Of a DNA stretch of 64,000 bases, positions 27,543 to 35,877 are shown one piece after another. Location: NCBI RefSeq assembly GCF_900142725.1, contig NZ_FRBW01000002.1:372001-436000 (forward strand), in the 5' to 3' direction. The DNA comes from Roseibium suaedae. Lineage in GTDB: Bacteria; Pseudomonadota; Alphaproteobacteria; Rhizobiales; Stappiaceae. Position 1 is the first letter of the stretch. Every line of letters starts with the position of its first letter. Under the pieces are notes generated by a model. The model was not told the DNA's origin. It saw only the letters and a list, made by a program, of their open reading frames with translations, and did no database searches. The position numbers and the translations under genes were made by a program.

Positions 27543-27914
27543 TCAGAGAATATGTCGGCCGGTCCAACGGCCATAGCGCCAGGGCAAATACCAGCGGGCG
27601 GAAGCATTCAACGCCTCAGGCAAGGGATCGTAACCGGAAGAGCCCAGCGGATTGCACCGCAAGATCCGCGATAGACCAAGCCAGCCTCCGGCCCAGAAGC
27701 CGAAGCGCCTGATTGCATCACTCGTATATTCCGAGCAGGTCGGCGCGTAGCGGCATCCACGCCCCATGAACATCGACAGCGAATGCCGGTAGATCCAGAT
27801 CAGCCCCAAAGCAACACGAGCCGCCGGAGACAACCTGCCTTGCCGCTGGCTTGCTGATGATCCCACGACAGTTTCGGCGGATGGCTTGTCAGCCCTGGAG
27901 CATTCTCCGCACAT
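27543..27914 (-). CDS. yidD: Membrane protein insertion efficiency factor YidD
   Basis: A 123-aa protein of the YidD family (formerly the haemolytic domain), which helps YidC insert inner-membrane proteins. Core motifs are LIWIYRHSLSMFMGRGCRYA, PTCSEYTSDAIRRFGFWAGG and RILRCNPLGSSGYDPLP. A 30-residue hydrophilic N-terminal extension precedes the amphipathic helix. GGAGA lies a few bases before the ATG. It is separated from rnpA/yidC, its usual neighbours, and follows an IscU-like gene on the same strand by about 80 bp. Confidence 0.92.
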   Translation of the reverse strand: MCGECSRADKPSAETVVGSSASQRQGRLSPAARVALGLIWIYRHSLSMFMGRGCRYAPTCSEYTSDAIRRFGFWAGGWLGLSRILRCNPLGSSGYDPLPEALNASARWYLPWRYGRWTGRHIL

Positions 27915-27992
27915 TCATCGTCTCCAGAAGATGCATTGATCAGGGAACAGAGGGTCCACGGAAGACCAAACCAGTCGCCCCCCCCCTCGACC

Positions 27993-28433
27993 TCAGGCGG
28001 CAGGAGCCTTTGCCTCGATCTGGTCCAGCGCATCAACGACAGCATCAAAGGTCAGAAGCGTTGAAGCATGCCGGGCCTTGTATTCGCGGACCGGCTCCAG
28101 GAACTTCAGCTCCTCGAAACGCCCTTCCGGCGCAGGGCCGTTTTCCTTCAGCATGGCCCGCATGGCCTTCTGCACATCGCGCAACTCATCCACGCTCGCG
28201 CCGATGACATGCCGCGCCATGATCGAGGAGGAGGCCTGACCGAGGGCACAGGCCTTCACGTCGTGAGCAAAATCCGTCACCTTGCCATTTTCCACGACCA
28301 GATCGACCGTCACGGTGGACCCGCAAAGGCGGGAATGGGCCGTTGCGCTGGCCTGGGGATGCTCCAGCCGGCCAAGCCGGGGAATGTTTCCCGCAAAATC
28401 CAGGATCTTAGCATTGTAGATATCGTCAAGCAT
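27993..28433 (-). CDS. IscU/NifU-N-like iron-sulfur scaffold family protein with incomplete ligand set
   Basis: A 146-aa protein starting MLDDIYNAKILDFAG, preceded by GAGG. The NifU N-terminal fold is recognisable, with two of the three cluster cysteines: Cys37 (RLCGST) and Cys62 (KACALGQASSSIMA). The Asp after the first Cys (CGD in IscU/SufU) is Ser, and the third Cys is Ala in YKARHASTLLTFDAV. It may be a scaffold-like protein with a different role, or may bind a cluster with other ligands. It is followed by yidD. Confidence 0.8.
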   Translation of the reverse strand: MLDDIYNAKILDFAGNIPRLGRLEHPQASATAHSRLCGSTVTVDLVVENGKVTDFAHDVKACALGQASSSIMARHVIGASVDELRDVQKAMRAMLKENGPAPEGRFEELKFLEPVREYKARHASTLLTFDAVVDALDQIEAKAPAA

Positions 28434-28887
28434 GGCCAACCTCGTCACGGGCTTCACAGCATTGCAGCACCGCTTTCCGTGCCTATATAGGTCAGGCAGG
28501 GAGTGAATTGAACAAGGGCCCTATCACGGCCGCGTTCATTCGTTCAAGTTTACAGAACCCTTTGTTCAGACTATAGCCCTCGTCTTCCTGTCCGGTTGCG
28601 ATATGTTTCCGGTGTGAGACACTGACCCTTCGAGATTTCGGACTTTGGAAGTGAACCAAAGCGCCGGACAAGGGAACTCAGGATGGGAACGCGGATGCTC
28701 CGGCCTCATGTGCCAGCGTGAAGTGTGAATGTGAAAACATGGCAGCTCGGGATCATCCGGATCAGTGATCTGCCCCAGAAGCTGGCCCGTATAGAACGCG
28801 GCCATCTGAAAGACCGGCTAGGTGACAGATAGCTTGACGACGGACAGCCTGACGGCAGGCAGAATGACAGAGAGTGCGAGAAGCGAA
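28434..28887. other. Divergent intergenic region between the IscU-like gene and folE
   Basis: About 450 bp holding the promoters of both neighbours. A 79-codon open frame on the minus strand has no ribosome site or recognisable family. I found no clear operator, repeat or riboswitch fold by eye. Confidence 0.4.
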
Positions 28888-29523
28888 ATGGACGCTGTTC
28901 TGAAAAACGGTAGCGCCAGCCACCAGCGCAAGTCCCCGAAGGAAATCCGACGGCCGAGCCGCGAGGAAGCGGAAGCCGCCGTGCGCACTCTTCTGGCATG
29001 GACTGGTGATGACCCGGACCGGGAAGGCTTGCTTGATACACCCAAGCGGGTCGTGAAGGCCTATTCCGAACTGTTCGGCGGCTATTTCGAAGACCCGATC
29101 CAGCATCTGGAACGCACATTCGAGGATGTGGGCGGCTACAAGGACATCGTGATGGTCCGTGGCATCCCGTTCCATTCCCATTGCGAACACCACATGCTGC
29201 CTTTCATCGGCCAGGCACATATTGCCTATTACCCTGCCGAAGGCGTCGTCGGCCTGTCGAAGCTTGCCCGGGTGGTCGACATCTTCGCCAAGCGTCTTCA
29301 GACGCAGGAAAACTTGACGGCCCAGATCGCATCGGCCATTGACGACCAGCTCGCCCCGCGCGGTCTCGCCGTCCTGCTCGAAGCAGAACATCAGTGCATG
29401 ACCATGCGCGGCGTTCAAAAGCCTGGTGTCTCGACCATCACCACGCAATTTACCGGCATTTTCCAGGATGAACCGGCCGAGCAGGCCAAGTTCATGTCCC
29501 TGGTGCGCGGCGGAGGCCTCTGA
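28888..29523 (+). CDS. folE: GTP cyclohydrolase I
   Basis: A 211-aa type IA enzyme that converts GTP to 7,8-dihydroneopterin triphosphate in folate synthesis. The ATG opening MDAVLKNGS matches the usual rhizobial N-terminus; earlier GTG and ATG codons would add 22 or 8 residues. Zinc and catalytic residues are seen in [20 protein letters not shown] and [34 protein letters not shown] is the family opening. It is followed 31 bp later by hisI. Confidence 0.95.
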   Translation: MDAVLKNGSASHQRKSPKEIRRPSREEAEAAVRTLLAWTGDDPDREGLLDTPKRVVKAYSELFGGYFEDPIQHLERTFEDVGGYKDIVMVRGIPFHSHCEHHMLPFIGQAHIAYYPAEGVVGLSKLARVVDIFAKRLQTQENLTAQIASAIDDQLAPRGLAVLLEAEHQCMTMRGVQKPGVSTITTQFTGIFQDEPAEQAKFMSLVRGGGL

Positions 29524-29554
29524 CCTCCCCGCCTCATCTGGCAAGGGGGTCAGT

Positions 29555-30007
29555 GTGACCAGCAGCATTTTCCCGGCACGGGGCAGCAAGTCCGAAATCG
29601 AAACAGGCTCCGGACTTCAGCCGAAGTTTGATGAAAACGGCCTGATCTGTGCCGTCGTAACCGATCACGCCAGCGGTGAGCTGCTGATGGTCGGCTACAT
29701 GAATGACGAAGCCCTGCGCCGGACCATCGAGACCGGCGAAGCCTGGTACTGGAGCCGCTCGCGCCAGGAATACTGGAAGAAGGGCGGCACCTCCGGCCAG
29801 GTCCAGAAAGTCCAGGAAATCCTCACAGATTGCGACCAGGACGCCATCTGGCTGAAGGTCACCGTTGAGGGCAATGGCGCGACTTGCCACGTGGGCTACA
29901 ACTCCTGTTTCTTCCGCAAGATCGTCCTGGACGACGCCGGCAAGCCGGTGCTCGAGCATTCCGGCGGAGAACGGGTCTATGACCCGAAGGACGTCTACGG
30001 CAAATAA
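29555..30007 (+). CDS. hisI: Phosphoribosyl-AMP cyclohydrolase
   Basis: A 150-aa enzyme for the third step of histidine synthesis (PR-AMP to ProFAR). The GTG start follows AAGGGGG. Motifs are [50 protein letters not shown] (magnesium-binding Asp cluster) and [11 protein letters not shown] (zinc Cys). It is monofunctional, with no HisE domain. The unusual pairing with folE probably reflects a shared transcript; both enzymes open purine rings and the two are evolutionarily linked cyclohydrolases. Confidence 0.95.
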   Translation: MTSSIFPARGSKSEIETGSGLQPKFDENGLICAVVTDHASGELLMVGYMNDEALRRTIETGEAWYWSRSRQEYWKKGGTSGQVQKVQEILTDCDQDAIWLKVTVEGNGATCHVGYNSCFFRKIVLDDAGKPVLEHSGGERVYDPKDVYGK

Positions 30008-30075
30008 TGCCGGGCACAGGCAAGATCTGCCCACTCCTTTAAGGGCAATCGCCCGCGAAAGAGATCCGATCAGCA

Positions 30076-30113
30076 AAAAGCCCGCCCGGAGAACTGTCCT
30101 GGCGGGCTTTTGT
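30076..30113 (+). terminator. Terminator of the folE-hisI unit
   Basis: AAAAGCCCGCC pairs with GGCGGGCTTTT over a loop of about 16 nt. The right arm ends in a T-rich tail. Confidence 0.9.
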
Positions 30114-30170
30114 TGTTTGAGATTGGCCGGGCTGAAAGCTCCTCTCTCTTGAGAGGCAAGTCAGGCCGAT

Positions 30171-30602
30171 TCAGGTCATGGCAATGTAGGTGCGCATGTG
30201 TTCGGCTTCCATTTCCACCTGGGCAATCCGGTGCTTGACCACGTCGCCGATGGAAATCAGGCCATTGAGCTTCTTGTCCTTGACCACGGGCACGTGACGG
30301 AAGCGGCCGGAGCTCATCTTCTGCATCACCTGGTTCACCGTTTCCTCCTCGGTGCAGGTGACGACTGACTTGGTCATGATCTGGGAAACCGGCTGGTTCA
30401 GCGCATCTGGCCCTTCCCGGCCAATGGCCTTCACGATGTCACGCTCGGAAATGATGCCCTCGATATGCCCCTTGGCATCGACGATCACCATGGCACCGAT
30501 CTTGTTCGTGCCCAGTGTCTGGCATACCTGCAGAAGCAATGCGCCACCGCGCTCGGTGATCACTTCCCGCCCTTTTTCATTCAAAATCGCGGCTACCGTC
30601 AT
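30171..30602 (-). CDS. CBS-domain pair protein
   Basis: A 143-aa protein made of two CBS motifs: residues 10-65 (GAMVIVDAKGHIEGIISERD) and 74-128 (SQIMTKSVVTCTEEETVN, HVPVVKDKKLNGLISIGDVV). Such stand-alone pairs bind adenine nucleotides and regulate partners; the partner is unknown. The ATG opening MTVAAILNEKG is well placed, while the frame upstream reads through a Cys/Gly-rich shadow of the rhomboid gene. It lies about 100 bp after the rhomboid gene on the same strand. Confidence 0.9.
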   Translation of the reverse strand: MTVAAILNEKGREVITERGGALLLQVCQTLGTNKIGAMVIVDAKGHIEGIISERDIVKAIGREGPDALNQPVSQIMTKSVVTCTEEETVNQVMQKMSSGRFRHVPVVKDKKLNGLISIGDVVKHRIAQVEMEAEHMRTYIAMT

Positions 30603-30703
30603 CTGCAAATCCTCCAAGAATGTGCCCGGCAGGGCCTCCCCCATACCCGGACAGTCATCATGACAAAGATTCGCTGGGACGCAAACTGCTACTTGACGGT
30701 GCG

Positions 30704-31468
30704 TTACTTGCGCTGTGGAACCGGATCCAGCAGCGGGAACAAAAGCATGCCGGTAAGGAACCCGCCCACATGCGCCTCCCAGGCAATGGACACGCCCTCC
30801 TGTCCGCCGATCAGCCCCGGAATGAAGGCAAAGAGGAAGTTGATCCCGAACCAGGCCAGAACCATGCCGAGAACCCTGGAATTGCGCAGGGACTGAAGCA
30901 GCGAGGGCGCCGGGATGAAGAAGGCCGAACGGTCCTGCAGACGCACAGCACCCAGAGGCGCACCAAGCTCGAAGACAAAGCGTGTGGCTGCAGCCATCTG
31001 ACCAGACACGGCTGCAGAGGCCCCGATGATCGGAACCGGCTGGCCGTAATGGGTCAGGAGATGCAGGGCCGCTCCCGCAATGGTGCAAAGCGCAGAAAGA
31101 ACAAGAAAACGCACCACTCCGAACCGCCAGGCAACGGCAGAGCCGAAGGCCGCCATCCACAACAGGTTGAGAATAAGATGCGCCCAGCCGCCATGAAGGA
31201 AGCCATAGGTGACAAAGGTCCAGATGTCGGCGGGCAGCCCGCCGGCCACCCGGCCCGAGGCAAAGACCTCCGGGAGATAGCGAGCGGGCCAGAAGGCAAA
31301 AAGCTCCAGGATCATCAGGTTGGTGTCATCCGAGAACACATATTCCTGCAGCAGGTGGATCCCCGCCATGATCGCGCCAAGCGCCAGAATGACACCAGGC
31401 AGATTGATGGCGGGCTGCCGGGCTTCCGGCGTCTGCGGCTGATGCGGAGGAAAAACGTGCTGGTTCAT
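30704..31468 (-). CDS. Rhomboid-family intramembrane serine protease
   Basis: A 254-aa membrane protein with six or seven helices. Catalytic Ser is in IIGASAAVSGQMAA and the His in WEAHVGGFLTGML; the helix-2 motif HGGWAHLILNLLWMAAFG gives the oxyanion Asn. The ATG opening MNQHVFPPHQP has AGAGG upstream. It cleaves membrane-embedded segments of unknown substrates. The CBS protein gene follows and may be co-transcribed. Confidence 0.92.
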   Translation of the reverse strand: MNQHVFPPHQPQTPEARQPAINLPGVILALGAIMAGIHLLQEYVFSDDTNLMILELFAFWPARYLPEVFASGRVAGGLPADIWTFVTYGFLHGGWAHLILNLLWMAAFGSAVAWRFGVVRFLVLSALCTIAGAALHLLTHYGQPVPIIGASAAVSGQMAAATRFVFELGAPLGAVRLQDRSAFFIPAPSLLQSLRNSRVLGMVLAWFGINFLFAFIPGLIGGQEGVSIAWEAHVGGFLTGMLLFPLLDPVPQRK

Positions 31469-31989
31469 CTGGGCCTCTTTGCGGTCGTTCTGCAGATGTA
31501 CGCGGAAGACGCCTGAGCGCAAGGGCAGAAGCCCCGGTTCGGATCAACAATTCCTGCAAGTGTGCCGAACCGGGTCATTCCGGCACAGATCGGCACAGAG
31601 AAACTGGCACATGTGGTTACAAGGTGGGACAGAGTCCATCCTCAATTGCCCCGCCTGTCTTTTTCCACTCGCCGACTTCCTCTCCCCTCCATTTGAACGG
31701 GCACCCCGATCCCCGGCCACCGAACTGCGGGCAAAACGCGTTAGACAAAGGGCGAATTTGGCCAAAATTGTAAACAAATCCTTAAAACGAATCCCACTCC
31801 AGCTCTGGGATCGGGTTAATAAATCATTAACCTTACCCATCCCTTTCCGTCAGAAGCGTTGTAATCACGCCGAGTTGGCATGGCGGCTGCTTAGTAAAGC
31901 GCAAACAGGAGAGAGCACGAGCCGGTGTCCCATTTCTGCACAAGCGGAATTTTCCAGGCCCGGATCTTAGGAACAAAAGGCAAGACCAG
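31469..31989. other. Divergent intergenic region between the rhomboid and PAS_5 genes
   Basis: About 520 bp. It holds one perfect CtrA-type box and is AT-rich toward the PAS_5 gene. A long open frame on the plus strand here has Arg/Ser-rich shadow composition and is not considered a gene. Confidence 0.5.
31816..31830. promoter_or_regulatory. CtrA-type binding box upstream of the PAS_5 gene
   Basis: TTAATAAATCATTAA is a perfect TTAA-N7-TTAA full site, about 160 bp upstream of the PAS_5 start. It suggests cell-cycle or motility-linked control. Confidence 0.6.
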
Positions 31990-32637
31990 ATGAAAAACGG
32001 TGTTACCCAGACCCTATACAGCTATTGGGACGATCTGCGTGGCAACCGCCCGGCGCCGAACCGCAGCGAAATCGATCCCGGACAGATCCGGGGCCTTCTA
32101 GGGGACACGTTCATCCTGGAAGTCTGCGATGAGGAAACCGTCCGCTACCGGCTTGCGGGAACCCGCCTGTGCTCGGCCCATTGCCGTGAGCTGAAGGGCC
32201 GCAACTTCCTGCGCGGCTGGGACACGAAGGACAAGGAAGCGCTTGCCAGCCTGATCGCCGCCATTACCGAAGATGGTGCTGCCGCCGTTGTCGGCGTCAA
32301 CGGCCATACGGAGCGCGATCATGTGCTGCCGATGGAAATGCTGCTCCTGCCGCTGAATGTTCCGGGTGAAGGCCGCACCCGCGTCCTGGGCTGCTGCTCG
32401 CCCATGGAACGCCCCTACTGGATGGGCCTGCATCCGATCCTGCGTCAGTCGATCTCGAGCCTGCGTCTGGTCTGGCCGGATGAGCGCCCGTTGTTCCTGA
32501 ACAATCAGCGCCTGTCCAACCCGATGATGCCAAGCTTCAAGGTGGAATCCATGCCGGTCCCGCGGCCGGAAATGATCCCGGCTGGCGCAGAGCGCCGCGT
32601 TGGCCATCTGGTGGTCTACGAAGGCGGCAAAGTCTGA
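31990..32637 (+). CDS. PAS domain protein (PAS_5 family)
   Basis: A 215-aa soluble protein of the alphaproteobacterial PAS_5 type. It opens VTQTLYSYWDDLRGNRPAPN and has EVCDEETVRYRLAGTRLC, then RNFLRGWDTKD, all family features. After the single PAS fold (about residues 15-155) the C-terminal 60 residues are poorly conserved. No kinase or cyclase output domain is present, so it would signal through a partner. It is followed by a double-PilZ gene, hinting at c-di-GMP-linked output. Confidence 0.85.
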   Translation: MKNGVTQTLYSYWDDLRGNRPAPNRSEIDPGQIRGLLGDTFILEVCDEETVRYRLAGTRLCSAHCRELKGRNFLRGWDTKDKEALASLIAAITEDGAAAVVGVNGHTERDHVLPMEMLLLPLNVPGEGRTRVLGCCSPMERPYWMGLHPILRQSISSLRLVWPDERPLFLNNQRLSNPMMPSFKVESMPVPRPEMIPAGAERRVGHLVVYEGGKV

Positions 32638-32739
32638 CAATTTCGATAAGCCGCCCTTACGGATCGTTAACCCCATATTCCTAGACTGAGCGAAAGGTAC
32701 CAATACGCAATTTTTGCGGGATTATGAGGCGGCTTGCGC

Positions 32740-33366
32740 ATGATAGCCGGACTGGCAGCTCAGACCGAGGGTAGCAGGCCGTTACAAGCCGTCGACCGAC
32801 GGCGTCATCAACGTGTACATGTGAATATCCTCGGCCGCTTCATGCTGGAAGACCGCCGTGAATACCCCTGCCAGGTGATTGATATGTCCCCTGGCGGCAT
32901 GGCCATGATCACCCCTGTCACCGGCAAGGTCGGCGAACGGGTTGTCGCCTATCTCGATCACATCAGCCGCGTCGAAGGCCGGATTTCCCGGATCATTGAC
33001 GGCGGCTTTGCCGTTGAGCTTCGCAACACGCCGCGCAAGCGTGACAAGCTGGCCAGCATCCTGACCTGGCTTGCCAACCGCGACGAGCTCAACCTGCCGG
33101 AAGACCGGCGCCACGACCGTTTCGTTCCCAAGAACCCGATCACGAAGATCGTGCTGGCAGATGGCAGCGAACATGTCTGCCGCCTGATCGACGTCTCCCT
33201 GTCCGGTGCGGCCATCGCAACCGACGCCAATCCGGCCATCGGCGAGAGCATTGCCCTTGGCAAGATGCGTGCGCGGGTGGTGCGCCAGATCGAAGGTGGC
33301 ATCGCAGTCGAATTCGCCGCCATTCAGAACCGGGAACTCCTGGAACACCACATCACCGGCAACTGA
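32740..33366 (+). CDS. Tandem PilZ-domain protein (c-di-GMP effector)
   Basis: A 208-aa protein with two PilZ domains. The first (residues 18-100) has RRRHQRVHV and DMSPGGMAM; the second (about 122-205) has RRHDRF and DVSLSGAAI. The two motifs of each domain, RxxxR and (D/N)xSxxG, bind cyclic di-GMP. The first domain matches better, while the second has RRHDRF where a longer Arg spacing is usual. The ATG at 32740 is preferred over a TTG two codons earlier. It probably acts on motility or exopolysaccharide. Confidence 0.88.
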   Translation: MIAGLAAQTEGSRPLQAVDRRRHQRVHVNILGRFMLEDRREYPCQVIDMSPGGMAMITPVTGKVGERVVAYLDHISRVEGRISRIIDGGFAVELRNTPRKRDKLASILTWLANRDELNLPEDRRHDRFVPKNPITKIVLADGSEHVCRLIDVSLSGAAIATDANPAIGESIALGKMRARVVRQIEGGIAVEFAAIQNRELLEHHITGN

Positions 33367-33400
33367 CCAGGCGCCAGCAAATCCTGATAACGAATTTCGA

Positions 33401-33435
33401 CCGGCGCGCAGCCCCTTGCGCGCCGGTTTTCGTTT
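33401..33435 (+). terminator. Terminator of the PilZ gene
   Basis: CCGGCGCGCA pairs perfectly with TGCGCGCCGG over a 6-nt loop and is followed by TTTTCGTTT. Confidence 0.92.
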
Positions 33436-33436
33436 A

Positions 33437-33596
33437 ATACCAACCTCAAGAAATAGCGGCCTATTTGATGGCCTCAGCCGGTTTCCCGGCCAGGCGCGGT
33501 GCGCCGCCCGTTGCCGGGCATCGGGCAAGCAGCGTAACGACGTCCGGGGAGCCGGCTGAGGCCATCAAATAGGCCGCTATTTCTTGAGGTTGGTAT
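33437..33596. repeat. Perfect 45-bp inverted repeat with 70-bp spacer (MITE-like or palindromic repeat element)
   Basis: The left arm (33437-33481, starting ATACCAACCTCAAGAAATAG) is an exact reverse complement of the right arm (33552-33596, ending CTATTTCTTGAGGTTGGTAT), with no mismatch over 45 bp. The spacer is GC-rich and codes for nothing recognisable. The element sits directly after the PilZ terminator. Perfect arms point to recent arrival or active maintenance, as for small non-autonomous elements. Confidence 0.85.
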
Positions 33597-33971
33597 CAGG
33601 TCTTCGCAGTCCTTTGCTTGCTGCCCGCATTGGAAACCTTTCGTTTGCCATGCTGCGCAATTCGGATCGCCATTTTCCGGCGCGATTTCGAACCTCTAGC
33701 ACTTTCATCCGTGCTTCACCGGCGTCTGCGACGGAGGAGAAAACGTCTCCCAAAACCCGGTGCAGCATGCATAAACCGCATATTTTTCAGATAGATAACA
33801 CCAGATAGATACAATTTTACTCAAATACATCTCAAGTTTGATTCAAAATAGATTTAAAGTTGTTTCAAAATAAAATCAGATTACATTTAAGTTCTAATCT
33901 GTTCTTATCTAGCGGATTATGAAGTAATAAAAATCGAAATGTCATCGTGAAGCCAGCCTTGGGGAGGGCTC
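33597..33971. other. Non-coding stretch, AT-rich in its second half
   Basis: From about 33780 to 33955 the sequence turns sharply AT-rich and contains repeated short motifs (AGATAGATA, TTCAAAATA twice). It leads to the BTLCP gene and probably holds its promoter. No gene is recognised; two short frames on opposite strands have shadow composition. Confidence 0.5.
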
Positions 33972-34589
33972 ATGATGATTAGATCGAATTCAAAACTGAA
34001 GATTGCCTGTTTCGGAATTGCGCTGGCGCTGACGAGCACTTTGGCTCATGCAGCTCCCGCCCGTTTCATGGAAATGGGAAAGAGCGTCTCCGCGCCGCTT
34101 GGCCATGTTCAGTTCTGCTTGGACAACTCCGAAGCCTGCATCGGTCAGCCGGAACAGCCGGTCGTGGTCAAGCTTTCGGAAAACCGCTGGCAGGAGCTGA
34201 TCGACCTGAACAAGCGCGTGAACAAGAAGATCCGTCCAGTCACCGATGAAGAACAGTTTGGTGTTCTGGAGTACTGGGGCTACCCGACGAACGGGCAAGG
34301 CGACTGTGAGGAATATGTTCTGGAGAAGCAGCGCGAGTTGCTGAAGGCCGGCTGGCCGCGCAGCGCCCTGCTGATCACTGTCGCCAAGGACATGAAGAAC
34401 GCCGGTCACGCCGTTTTGACGGTGCGCACCGACCAGGGGGACATGATCCTCGACAACCAGATTGAAGCCGTCCTGCCGTGGTACGCGACGCCATACCGCT
34501 ACATCAAGCGGCAGTCGACCCGCGAACCGGCCAAGTGGACGGGCATTTCGGACACCCGCGTTACCGCAGTCGGTAGCGTCGGCAACTGA
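33972..34589 (+). CDS. BTLCP-type transglutaminase-like cysteine peptidase
   Basis: A 205-aa exported protein of the bacterial transglutaminase-like cysteine peptidase family (related to LapG). The signal peptide ends LAHA-AP. The triad is read from QGDCEEYVLEKQRELL (Cys), NAGHAVLTVRT (His) and GDMILDNQIE (Asp). LapG-like members cleave large adhesins in the periplasm under c-di-GMP control, but the LapD partner is not seen here. The double-PilZ gene 600 bp upstream is a weak contextual link. Confidence 0.88.
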   Translation: MMIRSNSKLKIACFGIALALTSTLAHAAPARFMEMGKSVSAPLGHVQFCLDNSEACIGQPEQPVVVKLSENRWQELIDLNKRVNKKIRPVTDEEQFGVLEYWGYPTNGQGDCEEYVLEKQRELLKAGWPRSALLITVAKDMKNAGHAVLTVRTDQGDMILDNQIEAVLPWYATPYRYIKRQSTREPAKWTGISDTRVTAVGSVGN

Positions 34590-34694
34590 CACAAGCTGAT
34601 GTGAATTCGCCGGTCCGCAAGTGATTTCGGGCAGGCACCAGAGAAAGATCCGGTCGCGTCCCCACCCTCCCCATCCCTACCACGACCGGGTCCA

Positions 34695-34734
34695 GGGAGC
34701 CGGCCCGCCCCCGCAGGCCGGCTCCCGTCCTTTT
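34695..34734 (+). terminator. Terminator downstream of the BTLCP gene
   Basis: GGGAGCCGGCC pairs perfectly with GGCCGGCTCCC over a 10-nt loop, followed by GTCCTTTTC. Confidence 0.82.
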
Positions 34735-34777
34735 CACCCTCCCCATTGTGGGGTGAAATGGCCGTATCAGGGAAAAC

Positions 34778-35305
34778 TCAGACCGCCTTCAGGCCGGCCT
34801 TGAAACGCTTCCAGTTCCGCACGTAGTTCGCGGCAGATTCCCGAAGCCCCTTTTCCGTAACTTCATCAAGCTGCCGGATCACCTTGCCGGGCATGCCCAC
34901 GACAAGCGAATTGTCCGGGATGACCTTGCCCTCGCCAATCAGCGCATTGGCCCCAACGATGCAATTCCGGCCGATGACCGCGCCGTTAAGGACGGTTGCT
35001 CCCATCCCGATCAGCGAGTTCTCACCGACAGTGCAGCCATGCAGAATGGCCTTGTGGCCGATAGTGCAATCCGCACCGATGGTCAGCGGAAAACCCATGT
35101 CCGTGTGCAACACGCAGCCTTCCTGCACATTGGAGCGCTCGCCCACGTGGATCAGTTCGTTGTCGCCGCGCAGCACTGCCCCGAACCAGACACTGGCATC
35201 CTCATCCAGTTTCACCTTGCCGATGACACAGGCAGTCGGTGCGATCCAGTAACGGCTCTCATCCGGAAGATCGGGCTCTACGCCGTCGAGCTGGTAAAGT
35301 GTCAT
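34778..35305 (-). CDS. Gamma carbonic anhydrase-like hexapeptide-repeat protein
   Basis: A 175-aa left-handed beta-helix protein. Hexapeptide repeats run from about residue 20 to 130 ([40 protein letters not shown]). The metal-site His residues are in VLHTDMG, IGHKA and LHGCTV, matching the three-His zinc site of gamma carbonic anhydrases (YrdA/PaaY type). CAGGAGGAACC precedes the ATG. Carbonic anhydrase activity is not assured, because many family members are inactive or act on other substrates. Confidence 0.85.
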   Translation of the reverse strand: MTLYQLDGVEPDLPDESRYWIAPTACVIGKVKLDEDASVWFGAVLRGDNELIHVGERSNVQEGCVLHTDMGFPLTIGADCTIGHKAILHGCTVGENSLIGMGATVLNGAVIGRNCIVGANALIGEGKVIPDNSLVVGMPGKVIRQLDEVTEKGLRESAANYVRNWKRFKAGLKAV

Positions 35306-35331
35306 GGTTCCTCCTGTTGGATTTCAGACAG

Positions 35332-35655
35332 TCAGTATCTGCCCATGACAATAAGAACGAGCTGAATCAGCAGCAAGCCCGTTCCAAGGCTCCACATCCC
35401 GGCAATGGTGGATGACGCGACGAACCAGCCGAACGGGCGATTCTCTATCCGGCGGCCCCGAATGGCGTTGCGCATGATGATAAACGGGCCTGCAAAGAAG
35501 CAAAAACCAGTATATCCAACGATTCCTGCAACCCCTTCCACTGCGAGATTGAATCGGGGCGGCTGATTGGTCAAAAACTGATAAGCACTGCCAATCACTC
35601 CCGCAGCCACAAAGCCTGCGCACCCGATATACAACGCCAGGAAGAGATCAGACAT
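35332..35655 (-). CDS. Small integral membrane protein of unknown function
   Basis: A 107-aa protein with three or four predicted membrane helices (LFLALYIGCAGFVAAGVIGS, VAGIVGYTGFCFFAGPFIIM, AGMWSLGTGLLLIQLVLIVM) and a basic loop NAIRGRRIENRP between helices 2 and 3. It looks like a conserved alphaproteobacterial membrane protein, but no function is recognised. A perfect CtrA-type box lies immediately upstream of the start, and AGAGG overlaps the box as a possible ribosome site. The downstream carbonic anhydrase gene is 26 bp away and may be co-transcribed. Confidence 0.7.
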   Translation of the reverse strand: MSDLFLALYIGCAGFVAAGVIGSAYQFLTNQPPRFNLAVEGVAGIVGYTGFCFFAGPFIIMRNAIRGRRIENRPFGWFVASSTIAGMWSLGTGLLLIQLVLIVMGRY

Positions 35656-35662
35656 CGAACTA

Positions 35663-35677
35663 TTAACCTCTTGTTAA
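35663..35677. promoter_or_regulatory. CtrA-type binding box overlapping the leader of the small membrane protein gene
   Basis: TTAACCTCTTGTTAA is a perfect TTAA-N7-TTAA, only 8-22 bp before the minus-strand start codon. At that distance CtrA would more likely block than activate, or could act on the divergent plus-strand gene about 200 bp away. Confidence 0.5.
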
Positions 35678-35877
35678 CCATTTGAGCCTGAATCTGGCCC
35701 TTTAAGAGGGTCAAAAGCAATAGCTGTGCCGTTCTGACAAATGGCATTAACCTGGCAGAAACCCTGACCAATGCGCAACACGGTGAAACACCTCGGGTCC
35801 CGAACTGGCACAGGCCTGTCCTGGCTTCGGGAAAAGGTGCGCCGTTTTAGGTCAGCGCCAGTTTCCGGTGTTGCAAG

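Noticed and set aside
28566-28805. A 79-codon minus-strand frame upstream of folE
   Set aside because: His/Pro-rich shadow-like sequence with no ribosome site and no recognised family.
31479-31970. A 163-codon plus-strand frame between the rhomboid and PAS_5 genes
   Set aside because: It starts inside the antisense of the rhomboid gene and is Arg/Ser-rich; it runs through the CtrA box and the AT-rich promoter region.
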